Assembly: GCF_002964705.1 (NCBI RefSeq) | Contig: NZ_PQCD01000055.1 | Coordinates: forward strand, 60,644 to 124,643 | Length of the DNA stretch: 64,000 bases | Source of the DNA: Pseudoalteromonas sp. T1lg75 | GTDB taxonomy: Bacteria > Pseudomonadota > Gammaproteobacteria > Enterobacterales > Alteromonadaceae | Direction of reading: 5' to 3' | Shown: positions 1-8,618 of the stretch, piece after piece | How positions within the stretch are numbered: the stretch's first letter is position 1 | How the letters are laid out: every line of letters begins with the position of its first letter | Position numbers and translations under genes: made by a program | The notes under the pieces: model-generated | The model's database searches: none | Told to the model about the DNA's origin: nothing | What the model saw: only the letters and a program-made list of their open reading frames with translations

Positions 1-2220
1 ACCGAATCCGCGGGCAAGGTGCAGCAGCTGGTGCCTGAGCAACTGGCGCTGATCCAAAGCTATGATAACGAGTCTATCCAGCAGGAGTTTATCTCCCATC
101 AGGGCAATGACAAAGAAGTGCTGCTGAGTGTGGAAGGCATAAGCTGCGCGGCCTGTGCCTGGCTGATTGAAAAGCAGCTGTTGGCACACTCCGGGGTGAA
201 GCGCGTCGATGTAAACACCTCCACCCATCGTGCCATGATAGTATGGGACGACACCCAGGCCAAACTCAGCACCCTGATCACCAGCTTGGCGGAAATCGGC
301 TACAAGTCTTACCCCTTCCAGGCCGATAACGAAGCAGCGCAAAAGCAGGCGCAGGCCAAGAGTTTTATCCGCCGCCTGGGTGTGGCTGGCTTGATGACCA
401 TGCAGGTGATGATGTTTGCCTTTGCCATGTACTTTGGCATGTTCTCCGGCATGGAAGACAACTTTGAACAGTATTTTCGCTGGATCAGCCTAAGCCTGGC
501 CACACCGGTGATTTTCTATTCGGCATTGCCGTTTTTAAGTAACGCCATCACCGGCTTAAAAGCCAAACAATTAAATATGGATGTGCCCGTCTCCTTGGCC
601 ATTTTCGGCGCCTATTTTGCCAGTGGCTATGCCACCGTCAGCGGCACCGGCGAAGTGTATTTTGAGTCCATCTGTATGTTTACCTTCTTGCTGCTGCTGG
701 GCAAATACTTAGAGTTTCGCGCCCGCCTTAAAGCCAGTGAGTTCACTGCTAATCTGCAGCAACTGCTGCCACTGACCGCCCGCGTGGTTGACGGCGATAA
801 CGAAGAGCAGTTGATCAGCGCCAAATTGTTAAAGCTCGGAGATACGGTGCGAGTCAAAGCCGGCGAGACCATTGCTGCCGACGGCCTGGTGGTGAGCGGG
901 CGCTCCAGCGTCGATGAGTCCATGATGACGGGTGAACATCACCCGGTTAACAAAACGCATGGCGACCAGGTTCATGCCGGCACGGTAAACCACGACGGGG
1001 TGTTGACCTTAGAGGTAAACAAGGTTGGCCAAAACACCCTGGTCAATCAGATTATCCGCCTGCAGCACAGTGCCCTGAGTCAACGCCCGAAAATTGCGCA
1101 AATCACCGACAAGGTGGCCCAATGGTTTGTCGCCTGTCTGTTGATCTTTGCTTCTATTACCGCCTTATCCTGGTATCAAATCGACCCGGAACATGCCTTT
1201 TGGGTGACCATAGCTGTGTTGGTTGCCACCTGCCCCTGTGCCTTGAGTCTGGCAATTCCCACGGCGCTGACCTGTGCCGTGGCCAACCTCACCAAACGGG
1301 GGGTATTGATAAAGCAGGCCCATGTGTTGGAAACCGCCACCAAGTTGACCACGGTGGGCTTTGATAAAACTGGTACCCTCACCTATGGCCGCTTTGCTAT
1401 CGCTGAGATGGACATTATCGACACAGATTACAGCGAGCAGCAGTTACGTTCGTTAGCGGCCAGTTTAGAGCGCTATTCCGAGCACCCGATTGCCAAAGCC
1501 TTTAGCGAGATCACTCCCATTCACCCGCAGCCCGAGCAGGTGGAAGTGCATACCGGCTTTGGCGTTAGCGGCCTATGGCAAGCGCACCGGGTGCATATTG
1601 GCAAGGCCAACTGGTTCGCCCACGACCTGACGCTTAATGCCCAGGCGGTATTGTTTATCGACGAACAGCCCGTGGCCGCGTTTTATCTGCACGATCAGGT
1701 CCGCGACCATGCCGAAGCACTGCAAGCGGAGCTAAAAGAGCAAAACATCAGCCGCGTGATGCTTACCGGCGACCCTTCAACTGCCGGCAAACAGCTGGCG
1801 GAGCAACTCCAACTTGATGCCTACCACGGTGCCCTGCTTCCCGAAGATAAGCTGGCGCTGATGCAACAATGGCATGGCGAAGGTCAGGTATGCGCCATGA
1901 TAGGTGATGGTGTCAACGACAGCCCGGTCTTTAATGCCGCCCACCTGTCCATTGCCATGGACAGCGGTGCCGACATTTCTAAAAACACCGCCGATGTGGT
2001 GCTGCTCAATAGCGACCTGCGCTCGGTGGCGCAATTAATCCGCGTCGCCAAACAAACCCGGCGCATCATTAGGCAGAACTTGACCCTGTCTTTGTGTTAT
2101 AACGGAGCTATTCTTCCCCTTGCCGCCTTAGGCTGGGTCGCCCCCTGGATGGCGGTGATCGGCATGTCGGCAAGCTCGATTATTGTTATAACCAATTCAC
2201 TACGGCTGCTGCGCTTATGA
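1..2220 (+). CDS. ccoI: Copper-translocating P1B-type ATPase CcoI/FixI, 5' end outside window
   Basis: Exports or delivers copper across the inner membrane for assembly of cbb3-type cytochrome c oxidase. The reading frame is open from base 1 with no convincing start (a GTG at 19 is internal), so the N-terminal ferredoxin-like zinc-ribbon part typical of CcoI lies to the left. Counting codons from base 1, a heavy-metal domain has the GISCAAC motif (Cys49, Cys52), the ion channel motif CPC is near 411-413, the phosphorylation loop DKTGT near 455, a SEHP motif follows, and the hinge GDGVNDSP is near 635. The TGE actuator motif is also present. The stop overlaps the ccoS start by ATGA, indicating translational coupling. 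The family call is secure; the subfamily rests on the ccoS neighbour. Confidence 0.95.
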   Translation, partial: TESAGKVQQLVPEQLALIQSYDNESIQQEFISHQGNDKEVLLSVEGISCAACAWLIEKQLLAHSGVKRVDVNTSTHRAMIVWDDTQAKLSTLITSLAEIGYKSYPFQADNEAAQKQAQAKSFIRRLGVAGLMTMQVMMFAFAMYFGMFSGMEDNFEQYFRWISLSLATPVIFYSALPFLSNAITGLKAKQLNMDVPVSLAIFGAYFASGYATVSGTGEVYFESICMFTFLLLLGKYLEFRARLKASEFTANLQQLLPLTARVVDGDNEEQLISAKLLKLGDTVRVKAGETIAADGLVVSGRSSVDESMMTGEHHPVNKTHGDQVHAGTVNHDGVLTLEVNKVGQNTLVNQIIRLQHSALSQRPKIAQITDKVAQWFVACLLIFASITALSWYQIDPEHAFWVTIAVLVATCPCALSLAIPTALTCAVANLTKRGVLIKQAHVLETATKLTTVGFDKTGTLTYGRFAIAEMDIIDTDYSEQQLRSLAASLERYSEHPIAKAFSEITPIHPQPEQVEVHTGFGVSGLWQAHRVHIGKANWFAHDLTLNAQAVLFIDEQPVAAFYLHDQVRDHAEALQAELKEQNISRVMLTGDPSTAGKQLAEQLQLDAYHGALLPEDKLALMQQWHGEGQVCAMIGDGVNDSPVFNAAHLSIAMDSGADISKNTADVVLLNSDLRSVAQLIRVAKQTRRIIRQNLTLSLCYNGAILPLAALGWVAPWMAVIGMSASSIIVITNSLRLLRL

Positions 2221-2390
2221 GTATCATCTACGTCCTAATCCCCATTGCCATTTTGTTTGTGCTTATCGCCATTGGTATCTTTTTCTGGGCGGTAAGAAGC
2301 GAGCAGTTTTCCGATTTGGAAAAGCAAGGTCACAGTATTCTCTTTGAAGACGACAAAGAGGAACACGACAAGAGCAATGAACGAGATTAA
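2217..2390 (+). CDS. ccoS: Cbb3-type oxidase assembly protein CcoS
   Basis: A 57-residue protein beginning MSIIYVLIPIAILFVLIA, with one N-terminal transmembrane helix, then the CcoS-type segment FFWAVRSEQFSDLE and an acidic and basic polar tail. CcoS is needed for maturation of cbb3 cytochrome oxidase and is normally encoded directly after ccoI. Here its ATG lies inside the ccoI stop (ATGA), and its own end overlaps the next gene by 14 bases. Recognition rests on size, topology, the WAVRSxQFxDLE pattern and position. Confidence 0.93.
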   Translation: MSIIYVLIPIAILFVLIAIGIFFWAVRSEQFSDLEKQGHSILFEDDKEEHDKSNERD

Positions 2391-3048
2391 CTTTGCCGCC
2401 GCCCTTTTAATGGGCTTGGCCGGCAGTGGCCATTGCGTGGCCATGTGCGGGGGTATCGCCGGCACGTTTCAGCTTGCCAGCCGCGATCTGCCGCCGCTCG
2501 GCGCCACCCTTGCCTATAATGTCGGGCGCTTAAGCAGCTATGCCCTGGCCGGTGCTCTGGTCGGCGGTTTTAGCGCCGCGTTCGCCAGTCAAAATAACCA
2601 CATTAGCCAGGCTTTGAGCCTGCTCAGTGCGGTGTTTATGATCCTCGTTGGCCTCTATGTTATGCGCCTTTTCAATCCCTTGGGCGGCATAGAAAAGCTG
2701 GGCAACTGGGCCATTTGGCGCCATATCGTCAAGCTGAATCGTCATCTGATGCCGGTTAACAGCTACCCAAAAGCCCTGTTATACGGCGCCCTGTGGGGCT
2801 GGTTACCCTGCGGCTTGGTCTACAGCGCCCTCACTTGGGCTATTTTTAGCCAAAGCGCCGCCGATGGCGCCTTATTTATGGCCTTATTTGCCCTTGGTAC
2901 CTTGCCCGCACTGCTCGCCTTGGGCTTGGGTGCCAACGCCATTAAGGGTATACTTAACCAAACGTGGGTGCGCCTGGTGCTAGGTAATCTATTACTTTGG
3001 TATGGGCTCTATAGCTTGGTTATTGCAAGTGCCTCGCTAGTCACGTAG
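2377..3048 (+). CDS. Sulfite exporter TauE/SafE family (DsbD-like) membrane protein of the cco cluster
   Basis: A 223-residue integral membrane protein with about six hydrophobic helices. The start at MNEINFAAALLMGLAGSGHC is chosen because it is the first ATG; an upstream in-frame TTG at 2344 lies well inside ccoS. It has the paired motifs seen in this family: GSGHCVAMCGG near the N-terminus and WGWLPCGLVYSAL in the second half, which resemble the Cys-containing transmembrane halves of DsbD and CcdA. Family members next to ccoIS are thought to help copper or thiol handling during cbb3 oxidase maturation, but the substrate is not known. It overlaps ccoS and is 36 bases from fnr. Confidence 0.85.
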   Translation: MNEINFAAALLMGLAGSGHCVAMCGGIAGTFQLASRDLPPLGATLAYNVGRLSSYALAGALVGGFSAAFASQNNHISQALSLLSAVFMILVGLYVMRLFNPLGGIEKLGNWAIWRHIVKLNRHLMPVNSYPKALLYGALWGWLPCGLVYSALTWAIFSQSAADGALFMALFALGTLPALLALGLGANAIKGILNQTWVRLVLGNLLLWYGLYSLVIASASLVT

Positions 3049-3084
3049 ATTTAACTTCATCTCTTGCTTACCTTGGAATGTAAA

Positions 3085-3840
3085 ATGGACGTAAAAACAC
3101 AACTTTCTGGTAAATTCGCCGGTAAATCGAATTGCACCATTAGCTGTACCAACTGCTCTATCTCACAGTTGTGCCTTCCTTTTAGCTTAAACGGCGAAGA
3201 AATGGACCGCCTTGATGAAATCATCGAGCGCAAAAAGCCACTGCACAAGGGCGACTACCTGTTCGAGTCTGGCACTAAGCTAAAATCTATTTTCGCGGTT
3301 CGCAGTGGCTCATTTAAATCTTTCACCCTATCCGAGCAAGGTGAAGAGCAGATCACCGGCTTTCACCTTGCAGGCGATTTAGTGGGTTTCGATGGTATTC
3401 ATACCTTTACCCACCAAAGTTTTGCCCAAGCCATGGAAACCTCCATGGTCTGTGAGATCCCCTTTGAAACCTTGGACGATTTGGCCGGCCGCTTACCCAA
3501 GTTGCGCCAACAGATCATGCGCCTGATGAGCAATGAGATTAACTATGATCAGGAAATGCTGCTGTTATTGAATAAAAAGACCGCCGAGCAGCGTCTGGCG
3601 TCCTTCTTACATACGCTTTCTCGTCGCTTTAGCGAGCGCGGCTTCTCGGCCCGTGAATTTCGTCTCACTATGACCCGCGGCGAAATTGGTAATTACCTGG
3701 GTTTAACCGTAGAAACCATCAGCCGTTTGCTGAGTCGTTTCCAAAAAAGTGGTTTTATTAGCGTCGACGGTAAATTTATTACCATCAACGATCATCAGCA
3801 ACTTGCTCAGGCGGCTGCGATTTCTACGCCAAGCAGTTGA
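3085..3840 (+). CDS. fnr: FNR-type anaerobic transcription regulator (Fnr/EtrA)
   Basis: A 251-residue CRP/FNR-family regulator that senses oxygen through a [4Fe-4S] cluster. The cluster ligands of E. coli FNR are all present: Cys21, Cys24 and Cys30 in [11 protein letters not shown], and Cys123 in SMVCEIPF (an extra Cys17 matches the non-ligand Cys of FNR). A cyclic-nucleotide-like beta domain covers about 40-150, then a dimer helix and a C-terminal helix-turn-helix in [20 protein letters not shown]. The ATG at 3085 gives the normal FNR length; a TTG 21 bases upstream is less likely. Its place after the cbb3 maturation genes fits control of low-oxygen respiration. Confidence 0.95.
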   Translation: MDVKTQLSGKFAGKSNCTISCTNCSISQLCLPFSLNGEEMDRLDEIIERKKPLHKGDYLFESGTKLKSIFAVRSGSFKSFTLSEQGEEQITGFHLAGDLVGFDGIHTFTHQSFAQAMETSMVCEIPFETLDDLAGRLPKLRQQIMRLMSNEINYDQEMLLLLNKKTAEQRLASFLHTLSRRFSERGFSAREFRLTMTRGEIGNYLGLTVETISRLLSRFQKSGFISVDGKFITINDHQQLAQAAAISTPSS

Positions 3841-3945
3841 TCTGACTCAAACTAAGTCCATTAGCGCCTTTAAATATCAGAGATTTCTATTACACTCAAA
3901 GATGTATTGAAATACTCTTAAAATTAGGTATTAAGGAGGCGCATA

Positions 3946-4869
3946 ATGGACAAAATTAAACGAATACTCGCAGTTGTTGACCCTTCCGTTGAGCTACAAC
4001 AGAGCTTATCTCGAGCCGCTGAAATAGCGCGCAACACTGGCGCAAAAATCACCGCCTTCTTATCCATCTACGATTTCTCCTATGAGATGACCACCATGCT
4101 CAGTGGCGATGAGCGCGAAGCCATGCGCAGAGCGGTTATCGCCGATAAACAACAATGGCTTCAGTCCTTGGCGGCGCAGCATGAAAATATTGCCTTCGAT
4201 ACCAAGGTGGTGTGGCATAACCGCCCCTTTGAAGCCATTATTCGTGAGGTCTTAGAGCAAGAGTATGATTTGGTGATCAAGGGTACACATCAGCATCATG
4301 CCCTTAAATCGGTGATTTTCACCCCCACCGACTGGCACCTTATTCGTAAATGTCCAACCCCGTTATTGCTGGTAAAAGATCATAAGTGGCTGGTTGGTGG
4401 CGCTATTTTGGCCGCTGTTAATGCCTCCAGTGATGATGATGAACATCGAGCCCTGAGTCAGCGCATCATTAAGGACGCCCAGTTTATTAGTAAAATCGCC
4501 CAGGGCGATTTGCACCTGGTGAATGCCTACCCGGCGACACCGGTCAATATTGCCATCGAAATCCCAGAGTTTAACCCGTCTCAATATAATGAAACGGTGA
4601 AAGAGCATCACCTGAGCTCCACTCGGGAGCTGGGTAAGCAATTCAATATTCCAGAGAACCATCAACATGTGGAAGAAGGCCTGCCTGAGGACGTGCTGCC
4701 CCGCCTGGCAGAAAAGCTCGACAGCGAACTGGTGGTCATAGGCACGGTAGGTCGCACCGGACTCAGCGCCGCACTTGTTGGTAACACAGCCGAGCATGTC
4801 ATCGACAGTCTGGATTGCGACGTACTGGCTCTGAAGCCGGACGGCTACCGCAGTCCCTTAGAAGATTAA
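3946..4869 (+). CDS. uspE: Tandem universal stress protein UspE
   Basis: A 307-residue protein made of two Usp domains, roughly 1-145 and 155-305, the arrangement of E. coli UspE. Each half begins with a hydrophobic beta strand (KRILAVVDPS; GGAILAAVNAS) and the second half ends with the characteristic GTVGRTGLSAALVGNTAEHV loop. UspE is a soluble cytoplasmic stress protein linked to survival and motility; its ligand is not established. A strong ribosome binding site (AAGGAGG) lies 6 bases before the ATG. The fnr-uspE order is shared with other gammaproteobacteria. A terminator hairpin follows. Confidence 0.95.
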   Translation: MDKIKRILAVVDPSVELQQSLSRAAEIARNTGAKITAFLSIYDFSYEMTTMLSGDEREAMRRAVIADKQQWLQSLAAQHENIAFDTKVVWHNRPFEAIIREVLEQEYDLVIKGTHQHHALKSVIFTPTDWHLIRKCPTPLLLVKDHKWLVGGAILAAVNASSDDDEHRALSQRIIKDAQFISKIAQGDLHLVNAYPATPVNIAIEIPEFNPSQYNETVKEHHLSSTRELGKQFNIPENHQHVEEGLPEDVLPRLAEKLDSELVVIGTVGRTGLSAALVGNTAEHVIDSLDCDVLALKPDGYRSPLED

Positions 4870-4883
4870 GGTTTTCAACTCCC

Positions 4884-4907
4884 AAAGGCAGCATCCGCTG
4901 CCTTTTT
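4884..4907 (+). terminator. Rho-independent terminator of uspE
   Basis: A perfect 9-bp stem (AAAGGCAGC/GCTGCCTTT) with a four-base loop ATCC is followed by a T run, 14 bases after the uspE stop codon. Confidence 0.9.
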
Positions 4908-4908
4908 C

Positions 4909-4937
4909 TTGATGCCTTGAGAGCCTCAGCCTATAAT
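4909..4937 (+). promoter_or_regulatory. Candidate sigma-70 promoter of ttcA
   Basis: A TTGATG hexamer at 4909-4914 is 17 bases upstream of a perfect TATAAT at 4932-4937, ending 37 bases before the ttcA GTG start. The -35 box lies directly in the T tract of the uspE terminator. This is by eye only. Confidence 0.55.
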
Positions 4938-4974
4938 ACGCGCCTTTGATTTTAGCCGTAACGAGGGTGCCCAG

Positions 4975-5892
4975 GTGTCGCATTCAGCACAAGCCAAAGC
5001 GCAATACAATTTCAACAAACTGCAAAAGCGCTTACGCCGCCATACCGGTCAGGCCATTGCCGACTTTAATATGATTGAAGAAGGCGATCGCATCATGGTG
5101 TGCTTGTCTGGTGGTAAAGACAGCTACACCCTTTTGGATATACTGCAAAACCTGCAACGCTCGGCACCAGTCAACTTCGAGCTGTTCGCCGTAAACCTGG
5201 ATCAAAAGCAGCCCGGCTTCCCCGAACATATTCTCCCTGGATACCTTAATGAGTTGGGTATTGAATACAAAATAGTCGAGGAAGACACCTACGCCATCGT
5301 TAAGGACAAGATCCCCGAAGGTAAAACCACCTGCTCACTGTGCTCACGTCTGCGCCGCGGCATCTTATACCGCACCGCCAAAGAAATGGGCGCCACCAAG
5401 ATTGCCCTGGGCCATCACCGTGACGATATGATAGAAACCATGTTTCTGAACATGTTCTATGGTGGCAAGTTAAAAGGGATGCCGGCAAAACTCATGAGCG
5501 ATGACGGCCAGCACATGGTTATTCGCCCGCTGGCCTACTGTAAGGAAGTGGATATCGCCGAGTATGCAGAGCATAAGGAGTTCCCGATTATCCCTTGTAA
5601 CCTGTGCGGCTCGCAGGAAAATCTGCAACGACAAAACATCAAAGCCATGTTGCAGCAATGGCATAAACAACACCCGGGACGCATCGAAAGCATCTTTACC
5701 GCGATGCAAAACGTGGTGCCTTCGCACCTGGCCGACACTAATTTATTTGCCTTTAGCGACTTACAAACCGGCGAGGTGATCGATGGCGGTGACACGGCGA
5801 TGGATAAGCCTGAGGTACCCGTCATCCCCGTAGGCTATGACCAAGAAGATGAGGTCGCCGATACGACCCCTGCGATTATTGAACTGACTTAA
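4975..5892 (+). CDS. ttcA: tRNA 2-thiocytidine(32) biosynthesis protein TtcA
   Basis: Thiolates cytidine 32 of certain tRNAs, using ATP to adenylate the base and an iron-sulfur cluster to deliver sulfur. The 305-residue protein has the PP-loop SGGKDS at 45-50, a CSLC motif at 120-123 and CNLC at 218-221, giving the cysteines expected of TtcA, and the conserved [19 protein letters not shown]. The start is GTG (reading [10 protein letters not shown]), preceded by AACGAGG; no better ATG fits. The last roughly 45 residues are an acidic low-complexity tail. A bidirectional terminator separates it from the convergent gene. Confidence 0.95.
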   Translation: MSHSAQAKAQYNFNKLQKRLRRHTGQAIADFNMIEEGDRIMVCLSGGKDSYTLLDILQNLQRSAPVNFELFAVNLDQKQPGFPEHILPGYLNELGIEYKIVEEDTYAIVKDKIPEGKTTCSLCSRLRRGILYRTAKEMGATKIALGHHRDDMIETMFLNMFYGGKLKGMPAKLMSDDGQHMVIRPLAYCKEVDIAEYAEHKEFPIIPCNLCGSQENLQRQNIKAMLQQWHKQHPGRIESIFTAMQNVVPSHLADTNLFAFSDLQTGEVIDGGDTAMDKPEVPVIPVGYDQEDEVADTTPAIIELT

Positions 5893-5900
5893 TGTCACCA

Positions 5901-5930
5901 TGAAAAAAGCGCTAATAAGCGCTTTTTTCA
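5901..5930. terminator. Bidirectional terminator between ttcA and the convergent secreted-protein gene
   Basis: A 13-bp perfect stem (TGAAAAAAGCGCT and its complement) with a 4-base loop has A/T runs on both sides, so it can end transcription from either direction. Confidence 0.88.
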
Positions 5931-5949
5931 TATGTACAAGGCGGCTAGC

Positions 5950-6777
5950 CTATTCGCAGCCCTCCTCAATTTCATTGACACAAATATCACCGGTTTCAGT
6001 AAAGGTGGCATTGCCGTCGACTCCTATGGCACCCACTTCGATTTTCATTTCCGTATTTGCCGGCAAGGCATCCAAAAACTCTTGTGAGACAGCAACCTGA
6101 AACGCCGATGCGGGCACCCGAACACTGAATTTCATCTTCGCCAAGGGATCTCCATCCTCGACAACGGTATCCATAACGACTTCCCACGCACCGACGGCTA
6201 CAAATTCGGGGTGCATAGGCAAGCTACCATCACTGACTAAATCATCAAGTTCGCCACTGGTCGCACATTTACCAAGATCGTTACCCGGCTCCCAGGTGAT
6301 CACTCCACCATAATATGAAACATTGGCAGGCGCGGCCGGTAGGTGATAGGTAAGCAAGGTCTCTCCTTCGGCTTTTTCTCCTTCTTCACCTTTGCCCGTG
6401 ACCATATAGATACCGGGTTGCCAGCGCTCTAGAAACTCACTTAGTGTGACTATTTCTTCATCCTCTTCGGCTTCCGGATCATTCCAACACAAGGGTTCGG
6501 CGCTTTCGGCAAAGGTTTCGGTCAAGGTTTGTTCCTTCAATGACCCCCCTACCTTGTACTCGAACAGTTTGGCGCCATCTGGGTCCGTCAGCCGCGCCGA
6601 CTCAAGGTCGTCACCGTCGAATAAAAAGTGGAAACCTATGTCTCCGTCGCTGGCATTAATTTCAATCAGAGCCAGGCATTCTCCGAAATCACCGCAGGGT
6701 TCGGTTGCCAAGCCCTGCATACTTGCGCCTGAGGTGACCACAAACAGCATGGCTCCTATTTTGGATATGTATTGCAT
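5950..6777 (-). CDS. Secreted acidic protein of unknown function
   Basis: A 275-residue product with an N-terminal signal peptide (MQYISKIGAMLFVVTSGASM, likely cleavage near LATEPC). The mature part is strongly acidic, with the stretch DPEAEEDEEIVTL near 110 and a Glu/Lys/Gly-rich segment near 140-150. Several cysteines (EPCGDFGEC, LCWND, KCATSG, ICVNEIEEGC) could form disulfides. The second half, from LPAAPANVSYYGGVITWEP, has the look of a fibronectin-III-like beta sandwich, but this is only an impression. GAGGAA lies 6 bases before the ATG. I do not recognise the family. It stands alone between a terminator and the DUF2987 gene. Confidence 0.7.
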   Translation of the reverse strand: MQYISKIGAMLFVVTSGASMQGLATEPCGDFGECLALIEINASDGDIGFHFLFDGDDLESARLTDPDGAKLFEYKVGGSLKEQTLTETFAESAEPLCWNDPEAEEDEEIVTLSEFLERWQPGIYMVTGKGEEGEKAEGETLLTYHLPAAPANVSYYGGVITWEPGNDLGKCATSGELDDLVSDGSLPMHPEFVAVGAWEVVMDTVVEDGDPLAKMKFSVRVPASAFQVAVSQEFLDALPANTEMKIEVGAIGVDGNATFTETGDICVNEIEEGCE

Positions 6778-6996
6778 TTTCTATTCCTCGTTGTTTGCTT
6801 TTAACGGCGATCGAGGCATTCGCATAATACAAAATGAACGGGTCACCGCCGTTACACTCGTAGAAAGTATAGAAGCGAGACAGGACTTTGCAGCGAGCAA
6901 TAGGAAGAATTTTAGGTAGTCTGCGGTAGCACAGACAATCAAGGCTGAAGTGGGGTGGGTCAGTAGCCCGGCGGCACCGGGCACTGTGGTCAATGA

Positions 6997-7647
6997 TTAA
7001 CCTTTATCAATCCAGGGAGTGATGCGCACCAGTTTGCTGCCGTCGACTAAGACAGTTTCGCTGTCTTGCCATTTGTTTTTAATTTTGACCTTACAGCGGG
7101 TATCGGCACACTGCCAGTCGGATGGGACACTGGTCGGCACCGAGCCGTCAAAGTGAAGTTGAATGCCCTGCTGCTCCGGTAACAAAAAAGACATCAGGGT
7201 GCCGACGAAGAAACCGGAAAGGTCCGCCAACAATTCATCAAATTCCTGATTGACCTGATACAGCTGCCCCGCAGTGATCCCCTGTTGCGGCATTTTTGCC
7301 TCAATTTGCATGCTCAACTGACACCCACCGGCATTCGCTGGGGTCACCACGACCATGGCCTTGTGAGTATCAAGCTCTTTATCAAAGGGTAAAAACAGCT
7401 GACCTTGGTCGTTGTAGGTCAAGGCATAGCTTTGCTTTTCCGTTAAGATCTCACCCTCGGCTATTTCGCACGGCTTGGCATCGGCATAGGTTTTTAAATA
7501 GAAACCCACCTGCGCATATTGGTACTCCCCCTCATTGACGACTTCCATGCGATCATAAAAGCCGTCATAAGACATCACCACGGGCTCGGCGGCAGCAGTA
7601 AACGACAATATTAATAAAGGAGATAGCCAGGAAGTCAGTTTATTCAT
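6997..7647 (-). CDS. DUF2987-type exported protein
   Basis: A 216-residue protein starting MNKLTSWLSPLLILSFTAAA, a clear signal peptide ending near AAAEP, followed by VMSYDGFYDRMEVVNEGEYQYAQVGF. The pattern fits DUF2987 proteins of Alteromonadales; the function is unknown. Its start overlaps the stop of the upstream bax-like gene by 8 bases (ATGAATAA), so the two are probably co-translated. A slightly earlier in-frame start exists but would lie deeper inside the bax-like gene. The family assignment is from memory of its sequence style and of its neighbour. Confidence 0.72.
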   Translation of the reverse strand: MNKLTSWLSPLLILSFTAAAEPVVMSYDGFYDRMEVVNEGEYQYAQVGFYLKTYADAKPCEIAEGEILTEKQSYALTYNDQGQLFLPFDKELDTHKAMVVVTPANAGGCQLSMQIEAKMPQQGITAGQLYQVNQEFDELLADLSGFFVGTLMSFLLPEQQGIQLHFDGSVPTSVPSDWQCADTRCKVKIKNKWQDSETVLVDGSKLVRITPWIDKG

Positions 7648-8458
7648 CAAAATACGCCTCATTGTGATCTATCATCGCGTGCAGCTCTTCGATATAGGCT
7701 TCACCGCGTTCGGAATAGGACATTAACCCATAGGCCAGCGCCTTGGCGCTTAGCGGTTCTTGTGCCTGGCGCAGCTCGGCGCGAATATCGCGCAGCTCGC
7801 GATAGGCATTATGGGTGTTAATATTGTAAAAATACGCATCGACCGCCTCTTGCACCGATTGATACACGGCCACTTCATGTTTAGCCCCCTGGTTACGGCG
7901 TTTGGGTACCAGGCCACAGCCTTCACTAAAACACCATTGGCCAAAAAAGTTTAAGCCGATACGGGCAAAACGCGAGGTGCCCCAGGCCGACTCATTGGCC
8001 GCCTGCATCATCACCAGCTCTTTTGGGATCACATCAACGCGGCGCAATGCCTGTTGCAATGACAGTTCACCGATCTCTTCGTCTTCCAGGCCATATTCGG
8101 CAAAAATATCGGTCACCTTTTGCTCTTGCGTGGTGGACAAGGCCTGCTGATACTGAACCATCATCAGGGCAATTTCCAAGGTCGCACGCTGCTCCCGCAC
8201 GCGGTTGTTGGCTTTTTCCACCGGGCCACGAATAAAGTCAAAAAACAGGGATTTTTTCTTTTTGATATCGGTCACTTGTGCAAAATTAGGCAGTTTCACA
8301 TTATGCCGTGGCTTCTCTACCTCCGGCTTGGTAACCACCTGCTCTGACGTTGAGTCTGTGATCTGCGCACCTTGCTCTTGCTGTTGCCAAATAAAAGGGT
8401 ACAACAGGCCGGTAATGGATACGATGGCGAATAAAACGAGTCCCAGCTTTTTGATCAT
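7640..8458 (-). CDS. bax: Bax-like protein with a glucosaminidase domain
   Basis: A 272-residue protein with one N-terminal membrane anchor (MIKKLGLVLFAIVSITGLLY), a Gln/Glu-rich linker, then a C-terminal endo-beta-N-acetylglucosaminidase domain. The domain motifs ELVMMQAANESAWGTSRFAR and FFGQWCFSEGCG match the Bax/FlgJ family; Glu in NESAWG is the expected catalytic acid. It probably trims peptidoglycan in the periplasm. The start at 8458 is preferred over an ATG 18 bases upstream because AGAGGTG lies just before it. It is transcribed with the DUF2987 gene and divergently from the dGTPase-like gene. Confidence 0.85.
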   Translation of the reverse strand: MIKKLGLVLFAIVSITGLLYPFIWQQQEQGAQITDSTSEQVVTKPEVEKPRHNVKLPNFAQVTDIKKKKSLFFDFIRGPVEKANNRVREQRATLEIALMMVQYQQALSTTQEQKVTDIFAEYGLEDEEIGELSLQQALRRVDVIPKELVMMQAANESAWGTSRFARIGLNFFGQWCFSEGCGLVPKRRNQGAKHEVAVYQSVQEAVDAYFYNINTHNAYRELRDIRAELRQAQEPLSAKALAYGLMSYSERGEAYIEELHAMIDHNEAYFDE

Positions 8459-8618
8459 GACACCTCTAGTATTCATCTGTCTGGATAAACAAACGGCGCA
8501 TTATATCCTAACAGAGGCAAATACGAAATAATGACTACTTTGACACTAACATCATACAAGACAATAAGTTATTTATTGTTTACACTGAGTATATAACACT
8601 CAGGGTTACGAGTATTGC

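Noticed and set aside
1122..1364. Open frames inside ccoI in other frames and strands
   Set aside because: They are shadows of a clear P-type ATPase coding frame.
6781..6993. 70-codon minus-strand frame between the secreted protein and DUF2987 genes
   Set aside because: No ribosome binding site, no recognisable domain and unusual composition; the gap is better read as leader sequence.
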